A DNA stretch of 60,044 nt from Mycoemilia scoparia (lineage: Eukaryota > Kickxellomycota > Kickxellomycetes > Kickxellales > Kickxellaceae), in contig JANBPU010000099.1 of NCBI GenBank assembly GCA_027575805.1, positions 1 through 60,044 on the forward strand. Direction: 5' to 3'. Shown in pieces: positions 33,506-44,245 of the stretch. The translations under genes were made by a program, and so were the position numbers. The first letter of the stretch is position 1. Each line of letters starts with the position of its first letter. Below the pieces are notes generated by a model. It ran no database searches. It was not told the origin of the DNA and was given only the letters and a program-made list of their open reading frames with translations.

Positions 33506-34564
33506 TCAAGAAGCAAATTTGATAGAAAGGGAATTGCTTGGTGTGATCTTAAATCCAGAAAGAATTTTCTTGGCTTCAGCTGCTTGGCTAGCTGTTTCAT
33601 AATCCACAAATGCAATTTCTGGCTTTCCAGATATCATTCGAACTCCCCTGAATCCATCATATTTTTCGAATAGCTCTTTGAGCTTTTCTTCGCAGTTGCC
33701 CGTTCTTGGTAAGTTTTCTATAAATAGTATTGGACTGGCATTATTGGATTCAGTATTATCTATACAGACAACAAAAACATCATTGTTAGATATTAGGACA
33801 CCATCATCATGGCTGTTCAACGATTATATATAGTAATTCATACATACCTGCTTTAGATTCGCTATTTTCAACAGCTTGGCGTTTATTTCTCTTGCTATTT
33901 TGTTCATTGTCATTGTCTTCATCGTCACTGACTTGGTTCTTTGATCTTTTTAATGGGCTTGATTTATCATTGGTATCGGATATACCAAGTAGCTTCTTTC
34001 TTCGTGCAGCACTGATATTTTCGGGTTTTTGAACTAACTCTCCATCATTTTCAAGCCTCATCACGGCAACTGACTTTGATAGCGCATATTCCACAACCTA
34101 CAAACAAAATATTTATAAACGATATAGTTAAAAATGGGTATGATCTATACAAATTTTTCCGAGTCAAGCACCTTTTTCTTTACATCCTTATAGTATACCA
34201 CCATCTTATTTTACTCACAATTGGTTTCTCGTATACCTCCACTCCATTCAAATGCCTTAAAGCATTAGTTGCTGATGAAATATCCCAAAATACAACAAAC
34301 GCCTGTCCCCTCATTTTCATCGTTTTTAACGCCACAATATCCATTATGCGCCCAAATGGTATACATAAATTATACAGCGTCTCCTTCAATTCTATCGCCA
34401 CACATCAAAAATATCATTATATATATATATATATATATATATGCTAAGTTAGCCTAAACATATTTATAAAAACAACAATAATTATATTGGTCTTTACCTT
34501 CTTTTCTAATCTTTTCATTGAGGTTCCGTAAATATATCGTTTGGTTTGGTGGAATAGCAGACAT
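33506..34564 (-). CDS. U1A/U2B''-type snRNP protein, two RRMs, four exons
   Basis: 247-aa spliceosomal RNA-binding protein. Exons (transcript order): 34564-34498, 34391-34219, 34097-33848 and 33759-33506; introns are GT-AG and phases agree. RRM1 starts MSAIPPNQTIYLRNLNEKIR (RNP2 IYLRNL) and continues MDIVALKTMKMRGQAFVVF (RNP1), almost identical to U1A/U2B''. RRM2 has ILFIENLP and EIAFVDYETASQAAEAKKIL then GFKITP, again as in this family. The linker carries an Lys/Arg-rich patch (RRKKLLG, KRNKRQ) likely to be a nuclear signal. It binds U1 or U2 snRNA stem-loops in the nucleus. Fungi often have one protein (Msl1-like) for this role; I cannot tell U1A from U2B''. Intron 1 contains an (AT)n run. 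Confidence 0.95.
34415..34442. repeat. (TA)n microsatellite in an intron
   Basis: About 13 AT units within intron 1 of the snRNP gene. Confidence 0.85.
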
Positions 34565-35134
34565 TTTATAAATCCCGTCTATCAAGCTATATACTTTTGT
34601 TCTTTATATTGATAGATAGATATATATAAAGCGGATTGATAATAGCAATAATATTGTTTGCCCTCTAAAAATCTTAAAGTAACAATCTTTATATTTATAA
34701 ATAGAAAAGTTGTGCAGAAGAGTTATGGGAATATCATGTGATTTAGGAATATAAATTATGGTGAACTTTTTGAATGACCCCAACACCACCACCACCAACA
34801 TCATCATCAATTAGCTTGTTTTTGGCCTTTTCAGTGATTGCCAATCCTCCATTCCATGAATAATTCCACAACAATGCCAAGAATTTTACAGTCCTGATTA
34901 GCTTTTCTAATTTTATACTGGCCCTTATTAGAAAAGAGACACGTATAATTTTATAGGGTTCATTATGTGCTGACAAATCAGCCATATAACAATACATGTG
35001 TATAGTATACAAATTTATTGCACTGAGCAAGTAAGTAAATAAGCTGGAACAAAAGCAAAATTAGTAATCAGGCTACATGGTGACATGGCTTAAAGACTAA
35101 ACTTGGACTGTGCTGGGGGATAGAGATGAAAAAC
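34565..35134. other. Spacer between snRNP protein and GST
   Basis: 570 bp with the GST 3' end and snRNP promoter. A 95-codon minus-strand ORF (34743-35030) is not supported by any family resemblance. Confidence 0.5.
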
Positions 35135-35713
35135 TTAGAGCTTGCTCTGGACTGTCTTCAACAACTTGTTGAGTTCAGGAGCCTTGTCTTCGCTGAACTC
35201 CTTACCGAAACCAGCCTGCTTGAGAGCATGGATCAAAGAATAAGCACTGATATCGACATAGGTGATGGAGCCACCAAAGTAGTGGCCATTTGAACCGTTC
35301 TTTCTGAGGATTTCTTCATGCTTCTGGACCAAGTTTCTGGCGGCATCATCGAATGCCTGCTGCTTGTTGGTTTCCTTTGCGTAGTTGACGAAAACGAAGA
35401 GATCAAAGACGTCAGAGTACTGATCGCGGTACTGGTCAATGGTAGCAATGGTCTGGGGAGTAGCATTGCGAGGATAAAGGTTGAAGATGGTGGCGAGATA
35501 GCGTTCAATTACACGAGTCTCGGTGAGAGTGAATTTCTCGCCTCTAGAGTTGGTCTCAACCAAGACGGGGAGCTTGCCGAATGGAGTCTGGGATTTTGCA
35601 CTTGGCCAGTCTGGGTTGGTTTCTTCCCAGTTGGCGTTGGCATACTTGAGGATGTTGCGAATCGATTCACCGCGGCCTGGGAGTGGGAAGTAGATGAGTT
35701 CAAAGCTAGACAT
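35135..35713 (-). CDS. Glutathione S-transferase, sigma-like
   Basis: 192-aa cytosolic GST that conjugates glutathione to electrophiles. The N-terminal thioredoxin-like domain starts MSSFELIYFPLPGRGESIRN; Tyr8 is the expected catalytic residue and GRGESIR is typical of sigma-class enzymes. FGKLPVLVE holds the cis-Pro, and TETRVIERYLA replaces the usual (E/Q)S(x)AI-RYLA glutathione-binding motif. The C-terminal helical domain includes YFGGSITYVDISAYSLIHAL, the N-capping box and hydrophobic staple region. It is slightly shorter than the usual 200-210 aa. Single exon. A TATATATATGTG sequence lies just upstream on the coding-strand side. It may work with the MRP-type conjugate exporter of this window, but the two are 29 kb apart. 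Confidence 0.93.
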   Translation of the reverse strand: MSSFELIYFPLPGRGESIRNILKYANANWEETNPDWPSAKSQTPFGKLPVLVETNSRGEKFTLTETRVIERYLATIFNLYPRNATPQTIATIDQYRDQYSDVFDLFVFVNYAKETNKQQAFDDAARNLVQKHEEILRKNGSNGHYFGGSITYVDISAYSLIHALKQAGFGKEFSEDKAPELNKLLKTVQSKL

Positions 35714-36517
35714 GTTGATGGTATGGGGGCGAATCTAGGTAAATAAATATATATATATGTGTGTGTATGCGTGAAGACTATTCGTGCTGGTGGTAATGGA
35801 ATTTATGAAGATACTTGGCGATTTGGTGGTGAGAGATGTCTGGGTATTTATACACATTTCTGATGCTAGGAATGAGGACTCTGGAGAGGAACAGTGATGA
35901 CGTGCTAGCATAAGATATGTCTGCCATTCCTAACATGTACAATATTCTTGATTGGAGACAGGTATGGCACGGAGCAGAAAACGCGGCTGTAACCATTCAA
36001 ACAATGGCTTATTTCCTTTATGCTCTAGCGGTCAAGTTTCCTGTCTTTATGTAAAGCATTTGGTGGAAATAGATTGCCCTGTTGCATGTGGCCAAACACA
36101 TCAAGCCTGGAGCCCATATGTTTGACAGGGCCCCAACCCCACGAAGAACAAGTAGTAGGAATAGTAGGAATCTATTTATGCCTTCTAATAATGTAGAAGA
36201 GGCAGGGGAATACACATTCTTTAAAACTCAAGTGCTTGTTTGGAAATAGTAAATCTTTTTAAAGGTATTGTTTTTTTCTTGGAACAATTATTACAAGAAA
36301 CCCCCTCACCCACGTTCTTCTTTATCTTATAAATGAGACTGATGAAACGAGAGACATCTTGAGCTGTGATGCCTTACAAAATTCGGCGTCACACCCAGTG
36401 TGCCCGATTCTAGATTTTAACTTATTCTTCATATTTCAACCAGGCAGATAGGCGCTCTCTATAATAAGAATGGCTCATTAAAAAATCTTCCTATGGCATT
36501 CCAGCTTAGACAATACC

Positions 36518-36519
<2 letters not shown>

Positions 36520-36550
<31 letters not shown>
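36520..36550. repeat. (ATT)n microsatellite
   Basis: About ten uninterrupted ATT units. Confidence 0.9.
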
Positions 36551-37534
36551 GCCGACTATTTTTCTAGTATTTTTCAAGACACCTCTGATGCTGGTTTATT
36601 CCCTCCTCCCTCCAAAAAAATCACAAATTTATGATAACATTTGCCTTGAAAAATACCAAAAGGTGCCCTTCAAAAATTATTAACATACACACAGAAGGTT
36701 TTCAAATATATTATTAATCTAGCACACTGTTATATGACCCAAGTACGCACCATAAAAGTTCGAAATAACACAGATCGTCCTTTCAACTTAGCACTTTTGT
36801 ATGAGATATTTTGGGGAGATTCTTTTGCAGTAGATCAATTCTGGTCAAAGGTTAATACGCACGCATTGATTACCGAAGGCATCAAATCAAATCAGGTGCT
36901 ACTAGTTGTGGAGTAAATACTAGCCTCCATCATCATTACATTACATACATGGTGATGATAATGATGATGCATCCATCAATCCAGTGACTGCCGCCACAGC
37001 TTTAGATAAGGCTAAAGCAGCAACGCATAAATGATGGATGGATGTCTGCCGAGTTTAAGATACTTTGGTGCAAGCCTTAAAAAGTTGCAAAGTTCTTTGC
37101 TTGATGCTACTACTACATAAACAAAAACTTAATTTCTTGTGGGTAACAATAGTGGTTTAAACCCATCGTAGAGTCTGTGCATGGAAAGTGGCAGCCAAGG
37201 TAAGGCCACCAATGATGATGACGACGGCGACATACCTTGTCAAGAAGCCGGATACCTTGGCATCGCATCCTACCCTATATTGCGCTAATTGATGGATGCT
37301 GCCTAGACACACACCTAACTGCCTTGCTACACTTATAGACACCAACAAGTAGTCTGAACAAACCATCCGTCCCGCCCCCTTATCTACACTGTGTATGTAC
37401 AGTAAATTCGCATGCCCAGGAATTCCAAGCAAATTTCGAACACGCCCAACAGAAAAACAGCCAACAGAGTTCGTTGATCAGCAAACATTGTAGAGGTAGG
37501 CGCCACACCATATGGTTTATCTGATGAATATCGC

Positions 37535-37627
37535 GATATGGGTAATAATCTTTGAAGGGCTATATAGTCATCCATTTGGCTGGGATTCCCCTATAAATAT
37601 TCACCTTCAAAAATTATGATCCATATG
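37535..37627. mobile_element. MITE-like element, copy 4
   Basis: About 92 bp. The left end reads ATATGGGTAATAATCTTTGA then AGGGCT, the right end ACCTTCAAAAATTATGATCC then ATATG. The core CATCCATTTGGCTGGGATTC then CCCTATAA (37569-37596) is shared with copy 2. Termini match copies 1 and 3. It lies about 150 bp upstream of the RNF220-like start codon, in the likely promoter. Confidence 0.7.
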
Positions 37628-37778
37628 ATGTATTTCTGGGTTGCTGCTGGACCATTGCTAATGATAATAGTAATAATAATTATGCCGACATTCATGGTAA
37701 TTGTATCCATTATAGTCCAAGCATTGAATACCAAATCATTACGCCCAGCCAAATAACGAGAAGATATTAATTGACTTT

Positions 37779-38987
37779 ATGTCACAGCTCGGACCAAGTA
37801 ACAACAACAACAACAACCACCGAAAACGAAATAACATGAGTGTAAAGAGTAGCAGCAGCCATAGTAACAGCGTACAGGACCAGCAGCACTCATCAAACTT
37901 GAGCATTCGGATTCCCCTGGGACGAAGAAGATCAACTCGTTTAGAAGCCAAAACAAACACCCCTCCAGATACTCCCCGCCTAGCATCTTCAGGAAGACCT
38001 AAAAGACACGTATCAAGGTCGCGAAGAGACAAAGGTGATAGATATTCAACAAAAAACCAGCCTGGTACTGCCAGTAGCACTACTACCAACGGATCCGCCA
38101 GTGGCCGTACCAATAATGATACGCTGCCACAGCAGTGCTTCCTCTGTGGAAGATCATTGCCAAGGGATATCATTCTAGTAAATGCCCACATAGACGCCTG
38201 CCTGGAGCTTAATGGTGGCGATAGTGCTTCTGCTGCTGGCAACCGAGGATCGGCTCGACAGAACAACAATGATGACAATGCCCTCGATATGAACGAAGAA
38301 GTGGACCAAGAGAACCAAAATGTTGTAGAATATGAGTGGGCAGGCCAGGTCAGAGTCAGAGCAACTGCCTTGCTTGAAGGCGGGCCAGCAACCACCGGAG
38401 TCGGGAATAGTGGCTTCAAGCGAAAACAAACCGATGTTGATGATGATATCGATGTTGATGCTGAAGACGAGGAGTACTATGGTCCTGCCCAGTATGGAGA
38501 CAAAGAAATCAGGGCCGCAATGCGTAAAAGAAACAAGCAGATAAAGTACCAGGAGTCGGCTAGTAACAACGACAGCAGTGATCAGTCTTCAGAAATCACA
38601 TCAACGGCCACCACCGAGCACCATGATAACACCAGCACTGATCCCGAATACAATGTTCATGAAAGCGGTGCCAACACGCCTTCTGCTGGCCAGCCCCATC
38701 AACACCACCACCAAAGCCCCGACGCCTCTGCATTTCAAAACACAAATCAGGCGTCCAAACTAGTAATCGACTCATTGAAAGCCAGAATCCGTGACCAGGA
38801 AAAAATGCTGGATTTTATTCCTCGTTGCCAGATATGCTTCGAGCCATACAGCAAGCCTTGTGTATCGGTTGCCTGCTGGCATGTCCATTGCGAAGAGTGT
38901 TGGCTCAACGCACTGGGTGTCAAGAAGCTATGCCCTCAATGCCAAAAAATTGTCCAGCCGACCGAGCTTCGTCGCGTCTACTTGTAA
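37779..38987 (+). CDS. RNF220-like RING-type E3 ubiquitin ligase
   Basis: 402 aa, single exon. A low-complexity basic N-terminus (Asn, Ser, Arg-rich, with RRRSTR) precedes a small zinc finger near residues 120-140: QCFLCGRSLPRDIILVNAHI then DACLE, a C-x2-C...H-x3-C pattern like Rad18-type UBZ fingers. Acidic and Ser/Thr-rich sequence with His runs follows. The C-terminal RING at about 348-392 reads CQICFEPYSKPCVSVACWHV then HCEECWLNALGVKKLCPQCQ, ending ELRRVYL. This C-terminus is very close to animal RNF220, including the invariant CWHVHCEECWL and LRR-YL end. RNF220 ubiquitylates nuclear substrates; the fungal target is unknown. Confidence 0.92.
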   Translation: MSQLGPSNNNNNNHRKRNNMSVKSSSSHSNSVQDQQHSSNLSIRIPLGRRRSTRLEAKTNTPPDTPRLASSGRPKRHVSRSRRDKGDRYSTKNQPGTASSTTTNGSASGRTNNDTLPQQCFLCGRSLPRDIILVNAHIDACLELNGGDSASAAGNRGSARQNNNDDNALDMNEEVDQENQNVVEYEWAGQVRVRATALLEGGPATTGVGNSGFKRKQTDVDDDIDVDAEDEEYYGPAQYGDKEIRAAMRKRNKQIKYQESASNNDSSDQSSEITSTATTEHHDNTSTDPEYNVHESGANTPSAGQPHQHHHQSPDASAFQNTNQASKLVIDSLKARIRDQEKMLDFIPRCQICFEPYSKPCVSVACWHVHCEECWLNALGVKKLCPQCQKIVQPTELRRVYL

Positions 38988-39570
38988 TAATCGCCGCCAG
39001 CCCACACCATATTCGTTTGCCATCACTACTACACATCATATCTATCACCAAAAACCAGCAGTACACTACTCATTTTATATCTTTCTGTATTTTATCAATT
39101 AATTTTTTCTTCGTTTAAACCACTACTGACATATTTTTGTAATTTTTTAAAAAACAATAGTACACAAATACATCCTTTTCATCTCCATAATCAGAGCTAC
39201 ATAGTTGCTTTTTGTATTCTTCAAGTATAGTAGCGCCACTCTTTTAAAAGGCAACCAAAACATCTCTCCTGGAATATTGCGGGTAATATTTAGCATAGAA
39301 TCAATGAAAATCTACACGACATACAGCTCAACTGTTCTGAATAGTTTTAGTTCACTGTTTAATTCAATTATTATAGATGAGCTGTGATAAATAAAATATC
39401 AGCTTAACATTATAATTCAAAGCAAAAATATAAAAAACTAACAAATAATGATTTTTAATGGTTAAAAACTCTCTTTTTTAATGCAAAGCATGCAAAACTA
39501 CTACTACTATTACTATTACTGTTACTGTTACTATATAATCGCTGCTGTTTTCCAACATGACTTATATTTT
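38988..39570. other. Convergent 3' region
   Basis: 583 bp between the RNF220-like and P5B stops; AT-rich with no gene. A (CTA/TTA)n-like tract lies at about 39496-39530. Confidence 0.6.
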
Positions 39571-42500
39571 TTAGAGCTTGAGCTGCAACTTCTTGTTGCC
39601 AAACTTGGACTGCCAGAGTCGCTTCATCCATTGACCAACTGGACCAAGCACAACAAAGTACTCATACCCATAGACGGCCACTGCATTGCAGAGGGCATAT
39701 CCCCAAAGAAGCCAACGGAAGTTGGTGGGAAGAACATTGTTTCCAATCGGGCTGTTGTATTCAGCAATGTGCCAGCTTGGCCTTGGGTAACCAAGATCAA
39801 CCAAAGCGTCCGGATCGCCACAGTTGATACGGAACAGGCAGTTGAGACGGTTGGGATTAGTCAAGACCATGACCGATACAAAGACAAAGTAGGCAACAAA
39901 TACAAACACAAATACATAGTTGCGCCACCAGGACTCGCGATATTTGTGTCCAAAGTTGAATGTGCCTGCGGCATTGATCATCTGGTACAAAAGGAATGTT
40001 TCGATGATCTCTGCTTCGTAGTTATCGCCAAGCTGTTGCCATAATGCCAAATTGATGTCGCGGGAATCGAACTCATTGCAGCGGTACCATGGCTGGCGGA
40101 ACATGATGCCCATCATACCAACAAGGAACACAAAATTGATGAGGACTTGACCGATAATCGATGACAGGAGCTGAGGACCAAGAAGTTTAGCTGTGGGGCG
40201 TGATGAGGCAAGCTTCTTTGCCGGTTTGGCCAAACTCAATGCCAGAGTCATACCAACAGTGACAAAGGAATCAATGAAAATCCAGGTGGCCTGTGTGATG
40301 ACAACGCTGAAGTAGAACGAGAACAGCTGGAGCCAGGCCATAGTTTCACCATACATGATGATGAATTTGAAGCCAGTGAATGATGTGGTAAGGGCACATC
40401 TGCCATGTCGGACGAGGTTGACACAAGAGAAGATGGTACGAATTGGTGTGCTGAAAGGAGAAACGATAGATGCCTCAGCTTCACTGAGTGCTAGGCCAAC
40501 ATGAGCAGCACGGAGGGCACCACAGTCATTGCCACCATCACCACACATTGCAGTCACGCCTCTTTCCATGAACAGTTGAACGGCTTCTACCTTGCCTTTG
40601 GGTGTCATGCGAGCAAAGATACGGATGTCAAGAAGATAGTCTCTGATCTTCTCAGTCTCGACCAGATGGTCAAATGCTGCAGCAGTCACGGCAAGCTCAA
40701 TAGCAAAGTCGGAAGTTTCTCTGCCATCAACAACAGCAGCCTTTTCAATCTTGTTTACACTGTTGGAAGATCTGCTGTTATTCTGAGCGGCAAGAAGAGT
40801 GTCAATGTCATGAACAACTTCGTTTGTTGTAGTGTCGCGCCACTCGATCATTGGTAGCTGGAGAGCTTCCTTATCTTCGCTGGTCGACTTCTTGATGTCT
40901 CCAAGGATAACTCTGGTGCCTTCAGGAACCATACCGCACTGCTTGGCAATGTAGACACCAGTCAAGGCATTGTCGCCGGTAATCATAACTGGTCGAATAT
41001 CGCCTCTCTTAAGCTCAGTCAAAGCATCAGTGGTATCATCCTTGAGTTGGTTGCGGAACATGATGAGCGAGATCAAAGAGCATCCTGATTCGAAAGTATC
41101 GCGATCCATATCCTCAAGTGCTTGCCAATCACTAATTTCTCCCAAATCCTTGTGAGCGAGGGCCAAGACATAGCAGCCTTCCTTGGCCCATTCAGCGGTG
41201 ACGGTATCATAATCATTGGGAACACTGGCCTTGTCACTAACACGCTTGATCCTTTCGAATGATCCCTTGACAAAGACGTGAACATGCTTGGTCACTGGAT
41301 CAAGAGTGGCAACTGACATAGACTGTCGGGCATGAGCAAACTCGAATCTCTTGACAACATTGACGGCTCTGTTTGTGTCTGGCTTGACAAATGTGTCTAG
41401 GATAGTGTAATCAGAACTGTCGTCAATCTTGTATCCATTCTTTCCGGCCAGCTCCCATCCAGTAGCTCGGAACTGTTCAACATCGACTGGGTTACCAACA
41501 AATTGCCCACCAACAGTCGTGACTGCGTGGCAAGAAGAGAGGCCCATTTGGAGCAGATCAGAGGCATCATTCATCTCGATTCTATCGGTATCAAAGTGTG
41601 CTTCACCTGATTCGGACTTCTTTATGTTCTGGAGGCCAAAGAACTCGAGTCCCTCCTTGGTAAGCGTTCCGGTCTTATCGAAGCAGAAGATCCGAATCTT
41701 GCCGGCCATCATGATTCTTGGCAAGTCAATGCAAAATATCTTCATACGGCGGAGACGAGCAGCAGTAACTGACTGACCGATGACGAGAGATGCGGGAAGA
41801 AGAGGAGAGAGGACTTCCGACATGACAAACAAACCATAGTAGAGCGAATCGATACCAGAGCCAAGAAGCCACACGGAAAGACCAAGAGCAATGATACCCC
41901 AGGCAGCAATGGCAAAGAATGAAACTCTCAAATGCTCGTTGAAAACAAATGAGTAATGAGCAGGGAACAGAATGCGCTGGATCATCTGGCCCTTGTCAGT
42001 GCCAGTGCGAGTAGCTGTGATCAGAAGCGTGTTTGTTGGCTCCTCCCCAGCTTCTAGGATTTTGTTCATATCGTCCTTTTCGTTAACGCTGCTGCTGCTG
42101 TCATCGCCATTTGATGATGGCGTGCTGGTCTTCTCCTTCCAACCGCTTCGCTTGGTCTCTCCATCGATATCTGACATGGGCGAGTTGTTGCTATCGCTAA
42201 TACACTGTAGAACATAGGTGCCAGAAAACATAGTGCACGACTTGCCACTTGAGTGCTTGTCATAGACGTTGTTGTCTCTGCGGATAGCAAACTTGCGAAC
42301 AGGCATGGCCTCACCAGTGAGCGAAGATTCATCAACGATGATTTCGCCTGAAAGGAGGATACCATCGCACATCAATTCCATATCACGAGTAATGGCAATA
42401 ACATCGCCAGGAACAAGATGCTTGGTATCTATTTCTGACCACTTTCCATTGCGTCTGACATAACACATAGTACTGCGCTCAGCCAAGCTCTTGATCTTAT

Positions 42501-44245
42501 TTTCGGAGCTGAGTCTGACCACCGTTCTCAAGAGTGCAGAAATGATGATGACGACGATCTGGACACAGCCCATCTGGTAGTAGTCGAAATAGAACCAGAT
42601 CCAGAGTGCAACCAGCTGATACAAGTAAGTGTAGTGAGTGAACTCGTCGAGCAGTGCCTTGGGGAAGCTGGGAACATATACACGGATAAAGTTTTCTCCG
42701 ATCTGGTCCATACGAGCCTGAGCACCGGCCGAGTCGAGGCCTGATCTCTGGGATGCTAGTTCTGCATTGGTGACTCCCAGATCGACTGGTGTGATCTTGT
42801 ACTTCTTGTCCTCGGGATCCTGGATGTAGCGAGTGCAGTGATACTCGAAGTAGCGAAGAGCAACAACTTCGCCATTCTTTGATTTGGTCTTGGTAACTGG
42901 AGCGGTGGTAATTGTCTTGTCAAAGCCAATGAATTCGCGGAACCAGCAGTTGAACTTTCTGATGTAAAAGAGGAATTTGCTGTTTTCTTGCATCATGACC
43001 AATTCGTCGATGTGTTCGCGGACTTGGATCCACTGAGCAACCTTTGGGTCACACTCGATTCGGAAATAGGAGACAAGACGCGAGCGGGCGAGTTCGATGA
43101 AGGTGATCCATAGGGCCATCATGACCCATGCGACAATCATGATCTTGGCCGAGTTGAGATGTGTTTTGAAGACACCGTATTCAACACCAGTGACTGCGCC
43201 ATAGTGATCAGCGACGATAATGGCAATTAGGACCAGCCAGCCCATAGTGACCAAGATCACACTACAGAGGCCAAAGAGACCAAAGTAGTCACGGCGATAA
43301 CCACGAAGCAGGAGTGGAGCAATGGAGTTCTCATTGCTGTCTCCATCCTGACTACTAGCAGAATCAGATGAAGGGGCCTGCTGATCACACAGCTGGCGAA
43401 GTTTACCAACATCGCGTTCAAAGAACATCTTGTAAAGGTGCCACAACGCTAGAATAGCAAACTCGGCACTGATGACGATGTAGAAGGTCAAAAAGATGGG
43501 CTCAGTGAATGTAAGCCTTTCATTTTCGGCCTCTGGACACTGGAGCCAGATCTTGTCAGCGACGACGTCCTTGGACCATTCAGGAATATCGTTAAACTCA
43601 GAATCGACCGTTGCGTTTCCGGGCAGAATTCCAAACTTTTGGCCGCATGCGAGCTCAATCTGCTGCTCTTTCTTTGGCACATCGAGTGCTTTTACTGTCA
43701 CGGTGCCTTTGTATGCGGGGCAAGCAACGTATTTGGTGGCAAGCTTGTCGGCGTCCAATCCACAGAGGCAGGGGTTGGTTACTCCATCGCAAGATTTCTG
43801 GCATGAACCATCATCGCAGAGAGTCTCATCGTCAGAACATGTTGGAGCAGCGATATCAGAAGGACAGTCATCAAAGGATTTTACGCAAAGCTGTGGGCAT
43901 TCGAGCCCTTTACGGTCCTGCAAAGGGCACTTGTTGCCATAAATGTCAACGCTGTTGGCTACACAGATGGAATGTTCAACAAAACAAAGAGAACGAATTG
44001 ATTAGAAAATATACTGCTGCTTGTTGGGATTAACACGATGAGTATATAGTAATAGATGTTTGCATGAACAACGGCTTAGAGATTTAGATCATATTTAGCT
44101 GCTAATACGTACGTGTGTTCCATTTGGGGATAGCTTGAACAAAAGTTGGAAGAGTAGTTAAAGCAACGAATAGAGAGGCAGCTACTAGCGTGGCCCCTTT
44201 CCGCTTCCAGCTCATATAGCCAAAAGTAGGACTGGACAATGCCAT
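39571..44245 (-). CDS. P5B-type ATPase with secreted-type Cys-rich N-terminus, two exons
   Basis: 1506 aa. Exon 1 (44245-44113) encodes MALSSPTFGYMSWKRKGATL then a hydrophobic run ending TTLPTFVQA, a clear signal peptide or anchor. The intron is 44112-43959; exon 2 is 43958-39571, and the join gives NTPNSVDIYGNKCPLQDRKG. A TTG at 43923 is not the start. Residues about 55-95 are Cys-rich, with CSDDETLCDDGSCQKSC, an LDL-receptor-A-like pattern. The P-type core follows: DESSLTGE near 592, phosphorylated Asp in CFDKTGTLT near 804, TGDNALTG, and CGDGGNDCGALRAAH near 1186. Flanking sequence (IFCIDLPRIMMAGK, LSEAEASIVSPF) fits P5B (Ypk9/ATP13A2), which transports polyamines in lysosomes or vacuoles. 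M4 reads LSPLLPAS where P5B normally has PPALP. Confidence 0.93.

Larger units (their letters stand above)
35714..37778. other. Two-kilobase spacer with a repeat, a MITE and a doubtful small ORF
   Basis: Separates the divergent GST and RNF220-like genes. A 60-codon plus-strand ORF at 36734-36916 (MTQVRTIKVRNNTDRPFNLA...) has a fairly balanced composition, but I recognise no family and rate it at about 0.2. A CCCTTCAAAAATTATTAACA string near 36664-36685 resembles a lone MITE end. Confidence 0.45.

Noticed and set aside
37739..38419. 226-codon minus-strand ORF rich in Leu, Cys and Trp
   Set aside because: Antisense of the Asn/Ser-rich RNF220-like coding sequence; the apparent hydrophobicity is a complement artefact.
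39481..40044. 187-codon plus-strand ORF
   Set aside because: Antisense to the C-terminal end of the P5B ATPase, with a low-complexity Tyr-rich start.
43921..43923. TTG treated as a start of the P5B ATPase
   Set aside because: The frame continues to a good acceptor at 43959 and joins an ATG exon encoding a signal peptide.
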